The translations under genes and the position numbers were made by a program. Below, piece by piece: positions 1 to 11,326 of a DNA stretch of 64,000 nt. The stretch is taken from contig JAQOTA010000055.1 in NCBI GenBank assembly GCA_029532415.1, positions 1-64,000 on the forward strand, read 5' to 3'. Position 1 is the stretch's first letter; every line of letters starts with the position of its first letter. The notes under the pieces were generated by a model that was not told the origin of the DNA, did not search any database, and saw only the letters and a list, made by a program, of their open reading frames with translations. This DNA is from Marasmius tenuissimus (Eukaryota; Basidiomycota; Agaricomycetes; Agaricales; Marasmiaceae).

Positions 1-905
1 AACGCCTCATGGTTTGAATACGACCCCAAACAAGCCCAGGAGCGTATCTGGACGTGAAAATGGTCAGCATGCGTCTCTCGTCAAACAGACTCATGGAAGT
101 TTGACTCACGGTTCTACCCGATACTTAACTTCTCCATCGTTCAGTACCAGCCCAAAGGGAATACTCTCCACCAAGCACTGAATGATAGACCCACAATGCG
201 GTGACTGTCGATCTTCCTCTAAATCCAAGCAAGAGCAGCTCTTCGACATGAGATATAATCGGTTTCTCGGCCTCGTATTTGGCCACGGTTGACCTGCTCG
301 ATCGAGCGGCTGTGGTATAGTCGATCCGGATCGAACTCGCACAATTCCCAATCCTACAAATCGTCGCATGTCAATTGTGAGAGACATGAGTGGCCGATTC
401 CACATACGCACCTCTTCCCGAGACAACATCGAATGCTCGTTTTGAACCTCTACAGACTTCGCCTACGTGCAGCAACTTCGTTCAAGTGATCCAGCTGTCA
501 TGCTCTCCGAATCGAGCTAGCGCCGGTGTGACGGACTTTGCCACTTGAGAGAAACGAGGTCGTGTAGATCATTCATCATCTCTTCAGCAACCGTAACGGC
601 GACTTTGAAGGAGGTAAGGGAGTCGTCAATTCTGGGGGTGGGCTGGATCCTAAAGTCGGCTTCAAGTTGGGATTACTCGATGGCTGGACGGTTCTTCAAG
701 TTCAGAAGGGCACACCGCTTGCAAAGACAGTACTTGATAGAGCGTTATGGACATAGGATCAGACGTTTCGAGGATAGCTGGGATATCCAGAACCTGCCTT
801 ACGCGGTCAGAACAATATCATTCGCGGTTCAGAACCCACAAGCCAAACATACCTTGGTCCATTCTCTTCTCAACGAGCGTTTCGTAGCTTTTCAGTCATA
901 GGTCT
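1..905 (-). pseudogene. Degenerate gene relic, related to 14.7-16.6 kb
   Basis: No protein family is recognised. Read on the minus strand, this stretch matches the relic at 14,710-16,622 in blocks. Two putative introns are kept in both: one starting GTATGT after a GGA(C/T)CAAG exon end (near 860 and 16,470) and one starting GTGCGTAT and ending TTCGTAG/TTTGTAG (near 350-415 and 15,430-15,490). An exon core around CGATTATAT..CGAAGAG also recurs (near 255, 15,315 and 15,015). The reading frames between these landmarks do not translate alike and carry stops. I therefore read it as a decayed paralogue, not a working gene. It runs off the left edge of the window. Confidence 0.4.
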
Positions 906-1189
906 ATATTAGTGGTCAGTATAGCCATAATATATCCGGTCCGTAGGGTAGGTTAAGAGACGCGAATGCGACGCGATACGCTCATATCTCACCCCAGCAT
1001 TTGTTGCAACCTCGTTGGCGAGAAGGCGACCATATCGAAGGATTGATTGAGCCTAAAAACATTGCGGATAATCCTAATGTAAAGGGTCAAAACAGATTCA
1101 TCCCTGTTCCGATTGTTACATACCTTACGAGAAGTAAGGGATTTTGGTCGTGGTAGTGGGTGGAAAGGAAACAGCAAGGGGCACGGGCG

Positions 1190-1385
1190 CTTCGATGAAC
1201 AACCCTCACCCTCCCACCTCCATCGTCATTTTGGCCAATTCGGATCGTTCGCTGCTCACACCTCCTTTCGTTCGACACTCTTCTCAACTCATGCAAGCTC
1301 ATTCGAATCATCGCGCCTGGCCAACGCTCTCTTGCCGGGATTCGGGATGGAGGTCACAAGTGGGGACGGAATGGGCATGGATAGA
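1190..1385. repeat. Diverged repeat copy 1 (also at 1,540 and 22,060)
   Basis: The block contains the order CATCGTCATTTTGG, CTCACACCTCC, a run of TTCG..CTC, CATGCAAGC, then CGCGCCTGGCCAACGCTCT and a GGATTCGGGATGGA tail. The same order occurs at 1,550-1,720 and 22,065-22,235. No coding function is visible. Confidence 0.5.
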
Positions 1386-1539
1386 TGCGATGGGGCAGTC
1401 TTGGGTGTGTCTGAATGTGCATTCTCGATAATTGCGACTGAGTACTGAACAGTCAGAATGAGGGCTTCTGATTCACTCTCAAGTTCACGGCGACTCAACC
1501 ACCCCACAACTTGGTTCTGTCAAACCGCGCTTCGACCGA

Positions 1540-2075
1540 CGATTCTCACCTGTAACCTCGACCACCACCGTCATCTTGGTTAACTCGGACCAGTCGCTGC
1601 TCACACCTCCTTTCTTTCACCACTCCTTTCGACTTATGCAAACCTATTCGCAACGTCGTACCTGGCCAACGCTCTTTTGCCGGAAATTGGAATGAAAACT
1701 TCGCTCACCTGCACAGCCAAGATTGACCTGTTTCCCTCATCTAAAAATCCACCTTTCGGGATTCACCGCCTGCCACCATGACTTACGACCGTCATACGTT
1801 TGGTACCCGCTCAAGAGAGAGAGCTGTCCTTGGATGGATGGCCTTCGGTGACAGACATTCCAATAGAGAAAGACGGAATCAGGGTTGGGATGATCGACGA
1901 GGACGGAGACCTGCTCAGCTCGAGTGAGTATCTTCCGGCTACTATGGTCTGACTGGAAGTTTTTCTCTGACCCAAGCCTCCAAGAGAACCTGTGTTTTTG
2001 GAGGCTGATCGAGGTGATGTTTTCGTTCCAATCTCCGTGTTATCTGCCATGTCGAAGCAGTATCAGCTGGCACGG
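1540..2075. repeat. Diverged repeat copy 2, with an exon-like tail
   Basis: The first part matches 1,190-1,385. The second part (about 1,865-2,070) matches 22,295-22,465. Both second parts carry an exon-like stretch that translates on the plus strand to (E)KDGIRVGM here and EEDGIRIGM at 22.3 kb, followed by a GTGAGTATC donor-like site, and both end near GAAGCAGTATCAG(C/T)TGGCACG. It looks like the relic of a duplicated gene whose family I cannot name. Confidence 0.45.
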
Positions 2076-2079
2076 GTAC

Positions 2080-3290
2080 AATGACAATATTAGCAAGGAT
2101 ACTGGACTCTCGTCGAGGGAGTCCTACTCCACATCATCCGCGGCCGCTGCCAACTCGTTTTACGACCACGCAGGTTGTGATCCAAGTCCCTAATACTCCA
2201 CTCCGGCCACTTGCCCGCCCAGTTCGAGTTTTCCCATTCTTCATATTTCTCAGACGGTGGTGTGCCTGGGTTTCATGTGCGTAGAACGGGCTACCCTCCT
2301 CTCGGTTCTCGACAATAGTGGAGTGTGTCGGCTATCCACCACTCGCCATTCTACTATCCGCCTTCTTACTCCCCGCTCGCCATTCTCTACCTACTGAATT
2401 TAACCGTCCACGCCCACGCCTACCATCCATCCTCCGTGTTTACGCTTCTTGGTCGCCCTCCAATCCTCCCTTTTGATGGTGGAGGACCCCTAGCTCCTCA
2501 ACGATATCGTGGAACGTGCCAGCTGCTCGCTCTCGGCAGCACGAGTATGACCCCGCTATGCACCCACCGTCACTTTCATAGCATAGCTGGTCCAGTGACG
2601 ATCGTGTAGATGCATATGTATCTCAGCGCTCCCCGGTCCCCAACTCGATAACTTCTGAGGACTTCGATGTCCCGATTTCGTACGATTTGTTGTGGTACAT
2701 CTTCATTCCTCTCATCCGACCAGACCCTTCGGTATAACTCGTACTTCCTGGTTTTTGAGCCCTCGGCTCACGCATCCACTTCTAAATCGTAGACTGTAGA
2801 TAGCAACGTCCTATAGTTGCACTCCAGAATTTATATATTCAGATACAGGTTCTCAATGTATCAATGTGTCGTGATGAATCTTGGTACAGCTGGCAACACC
2901 CTAAAGATCGGGCGCACCGCACGGTGGTACGTCCTGTGGTACGCCGCACGCGACACGGAAGCCCAATGACGATGCAGAAGAGGCTCGTTCCGCTAGTCGA
3001 GGGCTGCTAAGTGGCTCGAGCTCATTTGTTCCTCATCGGAGGAAACTCAAAGGAGGGTCCGAGTGAGGCTTGTGGGTCCATATGTATGCTAAATATCGAT
3101 CTGGCTTCCGTTTTTCCGTCATGTGCTGGGGATGCAAGTCGCTCAAGTATTATGAGAGTACAGTACGGGAAGTACACGAATGATAGGCTGCCAATTTACG
3201 GTACAGTGAGTCATTATCATAACAGGTTCTGGGCAATGGTAAGAACATGTAGCATCGAAATGCCACATGCGAGATAAATAAATTGCCAAA
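2080..3290. other. No gene recognised
   Basis: Only short shadow frames are present. There is no recognisable domain, RNA gene or repeat. Confidence 0.5.
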
Positions 3291-3373
3291 AAAGTCGTAG
3301 CTCTGCCCGGCGGCTCCCTGCCTCCTCAGACGTCCCATTCGTGAAAGTCTCGTACCACAAGATCCAGAATATC

Positions 3374-5014
3374 CTAGTCTTTACCGCCGTAAGGGCTCCC
3401 ATGATAGGGGATCGGCAGCTCTGTCAAAGTGTTGAGAACAAAGGGTCGAGCATCCTCGTAAAGCAGCCTTTCCAGAAGGCTGGGTACGTCTAGATCTATC
3501 AAATTGATGAGCACTACGAAGTGCAGCTGAAGGCCCAAGATAAATCGCCTCCCCATTACCAAGCCTTGTCACTACCATACCGTAACGCCATAGACGGGTG
3601 ACCTCCACCTCTCTCTTTACGCTCTCAACAGCTCGGGGAATGGCACAGCGCCCCTGGACCGCAAGCTAGAAATCGTTACTGCGAATTCTACCAGGCAAGG
3701 GTTAGTGGCGCGTCAAAGAATATATGTCGAGGGTCAGATAACCCACCATCGTCGCATCGTCCTCATAGACACCTTCCCCCGGAGCTCGGGTTTTTTCCAG
3801 CCTCCTTTCGATAACCAGCTTCATTGAATCATGATCCCGCTCTTTCATGACGATAATGAGGTACCGACAGAAGATTGAACTCAGGAATGAAGAAGAGGTC
3901 CCGCCATATGGATCTGGTTCCGCGAGCGAGTTCTGATGGCACTCGACAGTTTGTATTCCGATGGGCCTTGAACGATGAGCTCTAATATGAAAGTGAGAGG
4001 ACCATGCTTGAAGAAATAGGAATTGACATGTGCCTCTCTGTCCAAAAGTTCGACTTTGGAGTCGTACAGCGCCTGTTCGCCGTACCCCACCGGCCACCAC
4101 AAGGACATCTCGTGAGATGTGAATGCCCATCGTCGTGCCGCAGGATGTTCTCGATCTCGTCTCCTGATAATAATGAGGGACTGGAGGGTTCTTTGAAAGG
4201 AGCGACGACCCCTCAACCTCCACTTGATTCAGCAAAATACGTGCCTTCTCCATGAGAGTGATCGATCCTTGGACGGTAGTATCGATGCTTGTTTCGAGGA
4301 AAAGAACGACGTGCGAGCATAGAAAGCTCGGATTTACACTGTGTGGCTCCTGAGCTCATTGGAACGATAAAGTCTAGCGTTCATCGGCTCGGGCCTCAAA
4401 ATTTGACTATCAAAGTGGGGAGGCTGAGCGAAAGGTACGGTGGTCAGGAATACAAAAACGCACCATGTGTCGTTCTGCGCCTCCCTGACGTATACTTTGC
4501 CTGGATGCTCTGAGCTCGTCGGACCTCCTCATACGATCCCAAATTTTCCTTCAAGCTCTTCCAATAGATTGGCGGTTTCGCAATAGAAGAGTAGTATTCT
4601 GCCCTCTCGGGTTGAATTTATCCTACTCAAATTCTCGAACAAGATGACGTTCCTGGTTAGATACACGTCGACTGGAGTATCCAAACGACAGGATACAAGC
4701 TCAGCGTGCGTGATTGATGATGGACTAGGGGACGATGTGTTGAGGGAGCTTGAGGTTGTCTTTAGGATGTCGGGCGTCACTTCTCCGATATGCAGAAGTT
4801 CGTACGTTGAACGAGGCCGATTTGGAAGGAACACAAGATTCGAGGAATAAAGGAATGGATTGATACGCAGAGATGGCTGTCGGACAACAAGCAAGGTCAA
4901 GAACCGTGTAGATGTGAGGTGGTGGTCATGGATAACGCCGCGGACGCTGACAAATCTTTTGCTCGACGTCTGCAACATCCACCGCCGCGGCTCATCAAGG
5001 AAAACCACTCTCAA
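3374..5014 (-). pseudogene. Possible coding relic, minus strand, unrecognised
   Basis: Three minus-strand open stretches (4,529-5,014 of 161 aa; 3,881-4,216 of 111 aa; 3,381-3,608 of 75 aa) have a more protein-like composition than their surroundings, for example YDSKVELLDREAHVNSYFF in the middle one. They are separated by stop-containing segments that I could not turn into one consistent spliced frame. No domain is recognised. It may be a fast-evolving multi-exon gene or a decayed one. The first stretch overlaps a competing plus-strand candidate at 4,860-5,489. Confidence 0.2.
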
Positions 5015-5489
5015 ACTCCCTCTCAGGATTTATTGCAGCTCATCAACCCACCTCACGATCTCACTCGTTGGAAACGTCATACACGAATTTCTCGTCAATA
5101 GCTCTCCTCAATCGAACTCCTCCCTAGCAACACCAACGCCAAGGCGCCAACCCCCCGCGATACCAACTCCAAGACCCCGGAAGGTCGTGCATAGAAAGTC
5201 ACAGAATTAGACTTCCATACTGCTGCAGCAGCTTGTCCGGCATGCAATCTTTTCCGGCGAGATTCCCAAAGACGACGTTGTCGCCTTGCTAAGGACGCTA
5301 CTGGAGACTAATCCAACTCTCTCGTTTGGACAGGCGATGTCGATGTCCTCCCTAGTTCCGTCTCCTCCACAGGACTCGGATCTCATTATCTGGCTCCTTG
5401 GTTCTGCCTCACCCTCGTCTACCTTATCCGATGATACCCTTGCCTTGCAGAAGTTCGACCTCTCCCATCTGAACGCTCAGGAGTCGTAG
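4860..5489 (+). CDS. Candidate two-exon hypothetical protein
   Basis: An open stretch from an ATG at 4,860 runs into a Pro/Thr-rich segment ending PTPRPRK. It meets a plausible 45-50 nt intron (GTCGTGCATAG donor side, CTGCTGCAG acceptor at about 5,229) in phase 0. Exon 2 then reads QLVRHAIFSGEIPKDDVV and continues to a stop at 5,489. Exon 2 looks helical and coding. I recognise no family. Its first part lies antisense to another open frame, so at most one of the two is likely real. Transcript data would decide. Confidence 0.25.
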
Positions 5490-7684
5490 AAACGGGGATT
5501 AATAGGAATACGGTCACGCTCTCCAGCTTTCGCCCGACTCCAGTGACAGAACCGCCTCGATGCAAGCGAGCGACATCGATATCATTACTACCCGAGGGTG
5601 ACGGTCGGGATCCCGCACACGAGAGCTCTCTTTTCCATTCAAGGTGCCGAACGGCCAGACCAACTACCACAAGTTGACTTTTCCTTTAACGACCTGTCGT
5701 CAACGCTTATCTCGCTAATATTTCTTGCAGGTACTCGCTGCTGTCCCAAATGGGTGGTGACGACAATCACGATCTCTCCGCCCACCGAATCTTCTTGGTC
5801 GCTTTAGTCTGGCTGTACCTTCATGGTACATCGAGCCAATAGACTCGCGTTGATACATTCCCGTCTTTCGTACCGAGTACTATTCGTGCTTTATGGTCAT
5901 CGGCATCAACACCAACAACTCGATCAAGCGTGTATTGGTTCCTAGCCGTTCGAACCGTAAGTAAGCGCCTACTCCATCGCGCTCAGTAGCTCACGCTTGG
6001 ACGTGTTTCTAGTTCCATTCTTTGGGTTTCAAATGCAATCGTTGATCTCCGATCTTTCCTTTGGGGTAGCGACCTGTTGAAGGTATATTCGAGATTTAAT
6101 GGACGATGGTATGTATGCGCAACCATCTTCCCGGACCGACAACCGGTGAGCTTCATATGTGTTTCTGCTTCGCCAGAGATTTTCAACTCATCGATTCTTA
6201 CGCACCCGGTGTGACCTAGGCAGTGTTCTTTTCAGAACCCATCTAGGAGGAAGACTCGGGAAGACCAACATGGATCTCAAACACCACGACAAGGTCACCC
6301 CGTCGATGCCACGATATGTCTATCTCAGCTTCGTCGTGCCTTATATAGCCCATAGTATAGTTGTCAGTCATAGTAGTCGTCGCATCCACGGTGAACTGTA
6401 TGTGAACCATATATTTCATGCATTTGTGTATTCTACAATCGGATTCGTCTTAAAGTTGGCGTGAGTGTTCTACGATCGTTTGAGAGCCCGCCCCGATGTA
6501 CAGGTCCATCGCTTCAGCGTCGTTCTCTCTCCTCTCTGGGGTCTTGGAGCCATCATTGTACTATCCTTTTGATTGGGCTATGTAAGTATCTCGATTCGTT
6601 CTTGATTAACTTGGTGCAAAAAACACCTTGGGAGTCGGTAGCCACTACTTGTCTCTACAGCTCTCCATTCTCCCTCCCCACCGTCGGCCCTTCTACACCT
6701 CGATTTCTTTATCTCGAGCTCGGTTTCTGGACGGGCCCTAACTGTACAGTCTCGTTGGCCTTGAGGAAGTTGACAGATTACTGTCGCCATCATGGGTGGT
6801 GGGCTCTAGAGAGGACAATAAGGGTGCTCTGAAAGGAAGGGCAAGTCAATCGTAGCATTTTTCATTGGCGCAATCTGAAGCTCACATTTCGTTTTCAAGG
6901 ACCGAATCTTCGATGTCGCAGTCTCAATTATCCAGGAACCCATTTGAGGTTCGGCAGTCTAGACTAGGAGCAAGCCTTTTTTTTCAGTTTCGTAGGGGTT
7001 AAGCACAAAGTTGATAGAATCGAAGTCGGTCGCGAACTCGATTCTATCAAGCCTTGGTCGCCTTAATCAAGATACACGGTTTTCATGTTTTGATGTCGTA
7101 GTGACAAAGTCGGAGGATTCGAAGGGGAAAGGAGGAGAGCGAGACCTTATGATCGGCGTAGTAAGCTGGACAAGTGTAAGGCATCAGTTGATGAAAAAGG
7201 GGAAGCTCAAGAATGGGAGACGGAAGAGTTGCCAGGGCGCAGAAAAAAGGTTGACCTTCTCACGCATTGACCAGGTCGGTATCTCCGCGCCGAGTGCCTG
7301 GCTCGATCTTCAACGTCAACCACGATGACGGTCTCCTTGGTCTTTGTGTTATTTGACGGCTCCCTCCATACAGAGACTTGAAACTTGGCTTATAAACCCC
7401 GGCTTTTTCTCTTGATGACTGCGCCGGTACTTGAACATCTCAACACAAGTGGACAAGACCACTACCGAAGGGTGACCGATGATGCTTAGGTTGGCGATGT
7501 GGATTCAAAGACGGCGGTTGGTCAGTGGGTTCATCTCGATGGAAAAACCAGTGCTCGATATTGTACAATAAATCCCAAGCAACGTTTCGAATAAAATAGA
7601 GACAGCAACATATACACTGAATTTGGCTCGCAAAAACTTCAAGAGAATACAGAAAGACAGCAAATTTGAACTTTGAACTCTCAA
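5490..7684. other. No gene recognised (2.2 kb)
   Basis: Short frames on both strands share no domain, and no spliced model could be supported. A hydrophobic fragment after an acceptor-like TTCTTGCAG at about 5,730 and a 105 aa basic frame at 7,011-7,328 were considered but not supported. The last 300 bases are presumably the 3' flank of DUF6535 copy A. Confidence 0.4.
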
Positions 7685-10600
7685 CTAAACGTTCTTGTAG
7701 GCCCCCAGACCTCCTACCACCACTACCCCCTGTCTAGAGCCACTTGTACTACCACTCGCAGGATCCGCAGGCATCACTCGCTGCCTTGAGATACTTCCCT
7801 TTTCATCTCCGACTTCAACAAGTGGGCTTCGATCTTGGTCTCCTGACTCGGGCTGCGGTGATGGTCCCAAGTTGGAACGGCCAGACATCTCCCTGTCGTC
7901 GTGGCGTACTTCTCGAGCACACTCGACGTCTTTCGGGGTATCACCAGGGTCCTCTGCTTGTGCTCTAACCTCAGGCTGCTGCGATGGAAGTCTGTCCCGG
8001 GCCCAAAGAGCACGGACTCGGGAATAGACTCCGGATACTACGCGCAATACCTTTTCGAAGGGGTGTAGTTCTCGCGAGCTATCATCGGGTTCTTCTGTCT
8101 GTGCTTCGGCTTCGGCTTCCTGTTGCGGTGGACATTCACGAGGTGTAGGGGGGTCAATACCTTTCTGGTATATGTGCTTGAATTGATCCGGTGGTAGCTC
8201 TGGATAAGCCGCTCTAACCCGCGCCATGGCATCTCGCCAGCGTGTTCCACCACCGGTAGACCATTGAAGGATCCTCCAAGTCTCCTGTTCCTCCGCCAGG
8301 CGATTATTCACAAAAGTGATCAGGTCCAGCCCTGCTGGAGACATCACAAGTGGCGAGATCTTTGATTTGCCAGGGCAGTGGGACGATTTGGCATTGGATT
8401 GGTACTTGTTGATATGCTCCGAGATAATTCCAACAAGTTCGCTCCTGCGCCACACCTCTGCACCATTCCAGTCCCTACTGAGTGAATCCAGATATCTGAA
8501 GTTGATCTTGCCAGGATCTGTGGGAGATAGACTATTCAACGTTTTCTCAAGTTTTGAGAGCGGGAGAGAGAAATGGCCGGGGATAACCCCAAAGTGGATC
8601 TTGGGAAGTACGTGCATGTGTTGCACAATATCAATTGCCTCTATCCAAACCGTGATACTAGCCCAAGGATGTATATGCCGTTGCCCTTCGAGGATAATGC
8701 TATGTGCCTTGGACAAGAATTCACGGCCAACAGCTGACTTGACAAACAAGGAAGTGGTGGTTGCTGTGGGTAGATGGAGAGCATAATCTGGTGAAGATGC
8801 AATGATATGCAGAGCCAGATCCTGCATCAAGGTCACCAAATAGTGCTTTGAGGCAGCTGAACTCTGTGCTATCTCTGTGTATATATGCCAAAGGCAATCA
8901 CGTAGACCATCATCTGGGATTGCATCAATGCCCTCAAAAGGGGTGGGGAAGGGAGGTAGAGGATCTTGGCCACTGCCACTCCCACCATTCATTGACACAT
9001 GGGTCCAATGGAGAAGGCGCTTGAAATGTCCTGTTTGCCTTTCGACAGCAAGGAATTCATGCTTTGCACCTGTCAGATGATCTTCAATACCTTTTGAAGA
9101 AAGATTGGGATCAAGTGCTGCCTCAATGTCACTGACAGTCCACTTCCTCCCCGGGGAAAGAACCATTGGTCAAGGACAGTGGGCATAACAAGATGCAGGG
9201 GAAAAGTCGACAGGATATTCCGGAGATGGGGGATCATGTGTGGGCTGTCTCGGAACTCTGCAACAAGCCAGCGGAATGCATCGAGTTCATAAAAAGGAGG
9301 GGCGAGGTCAACACCTGAACGTTGGAGGAGTTTGAGGTCGACAGATGACCAATCTGAGAGACTACTTGTAGTTTTCCGGACTATTAGGTCCCGGCCGGGG
9401 AGGGTGCGGGTTCCAAGTGCAAGAAAACTGATATCAGCCGAGTTAAAGAACATGCGAGGAATATGAATAAGTCTCAAGACTCGGAATGTGATCCATGCCT
9501 GGGGAGATTTGTAAGGACATACATATTCCATGGGAGGTAGAGTCATGATGAATCTATGAGGCGACAAAGCTTTGGGGTTCATGTGCTCATACCCGAGCTC
9601 CCGTGTAACTTGTAGTGCCTGTCGAAAGATATCAATGGTGGGGATGATCGTAGTTCCGGAGTAGAAGAGGGCGGCAAGCGCAACCACAATCGTCGTGATC
9701 GCGAATGGGACTGGATGTCGCGTCCGCAGCAACTCCAGCAGCCCAGCCAGGAAGAGGAAGAGGGCAATTTCAAGCAGGATCGGGAGGGATGCAAGGATAG
9801 TTGGAACATGCCACTTTTCGAGGCTCTGATGTCGAAACCACCGAAGCGCAAGCGCTTCAGATGGTGTGCGTGTGTGGGTATGTCGGCGATGCTCTCGGAG
9901 CCACTGTTTACAGAGAAGAGCAAACAGGGCATCAACAAGAGAGATGATGAGGCTCAGAAACCATAGCACGTTGATTGCGACAACTGATGATGATACAGTG
10001 AACTCGTCTGGGTCAGGGGCTGAGCTGCCGTTCAACTGCTGGGAGATCTGTCTCAGCAATACAACGGCGGTATCCTCCGGGGCTTCTTGGAGCCACTGAT
10101 ATGATTCGATGGTGAAGGCGGTGACGACCGCAGAGAAGAGACCAGCCTGATACGCGGGGGAAGGTTTCAGATTTATGAAGACGCCAGGAGACTGGGCACG
10201 TACAAAGACCAGCAAGGTGTCAATATCATCTTTCCATCCTCCGACAAATCCTTCATCCAGCGCAGTGACCTCCTTCATGATGACCTCCCAAGATTTCTCG
10301 AGGTCTGCAGGTTTTGGAGTATCCTTGACATAATTGAGCACTCGCGGCTCGAACTTGGTCATTGGTAGAAGACTCACCGAGGCCTCATTAGATGTACTTT
10401 CGTTTCCTGCGGGGTTATTGTTCTCTGTTCCGTCCGGCGGGGCCTTCTCCGTCGCTCCTGGAGCCTAAACAGTGATTGAGCGAACTCCAATGTATGACGG
10501 GATAATCCATCGGCAAAGCCATCTTACCGTGTTCGCCTCGTCTTCACCTGCGTCCTTGCCCGTGGTGTGAGGCGAGGCCTCCCTTTTGACACTCGTGGAA

Positions 10601-11134
10601 CCCTGTGTGAAAGTCACAAGTGAATGTTTGAGACCCGATTCGCGTCGTTGTAGATGAGTGATCAACTCACCAATGGTGCTTGATCTGCTCCTTGCGCCTC
10701 CGGATTCGTGCTGTCATGCGATGCCTTTGTTCCAGATTTGATATCCCCGGACCCGATCTTGAGCAAAGTTAGAGAGGTTGTTTGACATCGACGAGTGTGT
10801 CGCTCACTGGTCCAGGAGTCCCTTCCCGCTGAGGCCCGTCTTGCGGAGGCTGCATAACATTAACGGGATGCTGTAATGGCAGACCGTTGAGCGATGCAAA
10901 CACTTGACAAATCGATTCAAAGCCTTACCAGAGAGACACTTTCTTGCGGTGACTGAGGTTCGTTGGATGGTGGAGACTGCGAGCGCTGCAAAACAGCATA
11001 GAAAATGCAAGGTTGAGCGATGAGACCGAGCTGCAGAAGATATAATGTTGAAAGCCCACCTGAGAAGTTCGCGAGGAAGTCAATTTTCGTGAGCTACGAG
11101 TTTTCTTCCTGACTGACGGGGTGTCTGAAGACAT
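7685..11134 (-). pseudogene. DUF6535 membrane protein, copy A (frameshifted)
   Basis: Function unknown; DUF6535 is a fungal multi-spanning membrane domain. The start MSSDTPSV is at 11,134. Seven short exons follow (11,060-11,134; 10,929-10,985; 10,808-10,849; 10,671-10,757; 10,528-10,602; 10,378-10,464; 10,204-10,323), every one a multiple of 3 nt. Then comes a large exon, 10,146-7,685. It opens with AGLFSAVVTAFTIESYQWLQ, then three further hydrophobic helices including NVLWFLSLIISLVDALFALL. Near 9,156 the run CCCCGGGGAAAG lacks one base found in copies B, C and D, so the frame breaks at LDQWFF and stops at 9,073. A 493-codon frame with its own ATG (9,166) covers the C-terminal part to the shared KNV end. 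It may be a true pseudogene, a split gene or a sequencing error in a G/C run. Confidence 0.85.
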
Positions 11135-11313
11135 GGTATGAGAGAGAGGTCCTGGCAACGTGTACCTGGTGTGCACTGTGTGAGGTTTCGCAGCTCGCGT
11201 GCATAGCACAACTTGAACAAATTTCGGAGATAGCAGATGGATCGATGATTGGAGGAATCAGGCCGATTTATCGTGCAAGTCGATGGTCCGCCCATGGCTT
11301 ATTATGCACTACT

Positions 11314-11326
11314 GTCCCACGACCCT
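11314..11326. promoter_or_regulatory. Conserved upstream element of DUF6535 copy A
   Basis: GTCCCACGACCCT lies about 180 bp upstream of the ATG of copy A. It is identical at 21,548-21,560 upstream of copy B and nearly identical at 26,925-26,937 upstream of copy C. It may be a promoter element or simply unmutated duplicated flank. Confidence 0.4.

Noticed and set aside
9715..10099. Plus-strand frames opposite copy A (83 and 77 codons)
   Set aside because: They are antisense shadows of the conserved membrane core and recur at the same place opposite B, C and D.
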